This document shows, in pieces, positions 63,898 through 64,000 of a DNA stretch of 64,000 nucleotides. The position numbers and the translations under genes are program-made. Where the stretch lies: contig NZ_JAIVKL010000005.1 in assembly GCF_020524045.1 (NCBI RefSeq), positions 393,088-457,087 on the forward strand, in the 5' to 3' direction. This stretch comes from Metabacillus litoralis. GTDB lineage: Bacteria; Bacillota; Bacilli; Bacillales; Bacillaceae. Within the stretch, counting starts at the first letter, position 1. Each line of letters opens with the position of its first letter. Below the pieces are notes generated by a model that was not told where the DNA came from, ran no database searches, and saw only the letters and a program-made list of their open reading frames with translations.

Positions 63898-64000
63898 AAT
63901 GTCATCAAGCTAAGAAACCAATAATTTACATCTACATCATACCTATGGTAGTTTACAAGTGTTTTTAACGCTTGTTTTAGATCTAGTCTCTAAAAAAGGC
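63898..64000. other. Window end, nothing recognised
   Basis: About 100 bases after the family A homology stops; no gene start visible. Confidence 0.4.

Overview
The window is an AT-rich chromosomal segment from an endospore-forming Bacillaceae. Evidence for this: an alpha/beta small acid-soluble spore protein, a KinE-type sporulation kinase, a Spo0E-type phosphatase, SigI/RsgI, and a gene order that closely follows the ykoV-ykvI part of the Bacillus subtilis map (ku, ykoX, ykoY, sigI, rsgI, sspD, ykrK, htpX, ktrD, ykrP, kinE, ogt, mtn genes, spo0E, mhqR, motBA, ykvI). It is not B. subtilis itself: ligD, clpE and the queuosine genes are missing from their expected places, the xanthine dehydrogenase/uricase genes sit here, and the intergenic spaces carry dispersed repeats. 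I cannot name the species.

Layout. 1-1.5 kb: the 3' end of a sortase-anchored GH13 amylase/pullulanase. 1.5-5.2 kb: ku, uppP, a DedA protein and a TerC manganese exporter behind a yybP-ykoY riboswitch. 6.2-14.4 kb: sigI-rsgI, a spore protein, ykrK-htpX with a clear palindromic operator, the potassium transporter ktrD and a lipoprotein PBP. 14.8-21.7 kb: three tiny hydrophilic genes, a B12-binding radical SAM protein, an acyltransferase, kinE and ogt. 22.2-30.7 kb: the complete methionine salvage set mtnA-K-U-E-W-X-B-D with two SAM-I riboswitches. 31-46.9 kb: a VmlR-like ABC-F protein with a candidate attenuator, a CBS protein, a deacetylase, spo0E, a ZIP transporter, mhqR, motAB, a potassium channel, ykvI, a phosphoesterase/HAD pair and a CNNM-type transporter with a long leader. 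47.2-62.5 kb: a purine catabolism island covering a purine-type deaminase, xanthine dehydrogenase pucABCDE, the regulator pucR, uricase/OHCU decarboxylase pucL, HIU hydrolase pucM, allantoinase pucH, allantoate amidohydrolase pucF and an extra M20 hydrolase. 63-64 kb: a small membrane protein, a 41-residue protein and a repeat.

How genes work together. The mtn genes recycle methylthioribose to methionine under SAM control. The puc island would carry purine bases through xanthine and urate to allantoin and allantoate and release nitrogen; no permease or ureidoglycine-consuming aminotransferase is present in the window. SigI/RsgI, HtpX and KtrD point to envelope and ion stress.

The most distinctive feature is the intergenic mobile DNA. 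One family (about 140-165 bp, ends GGCTGTTTTC and GAAAAGAGCC) has ten copies, and several are flanked by exact 8-bp direct repeats. A second family (about 185-205 bp, ends GGCT.TGTTAAA and its complement) has three copies, also with 8-bp duplications, and one copy is inserted inside a member of the first family. A third family (about 340 bp, with perfect 15-bp inverted ends in its full copy) lies just downstream of genes and contains a terminator-like hairpin.
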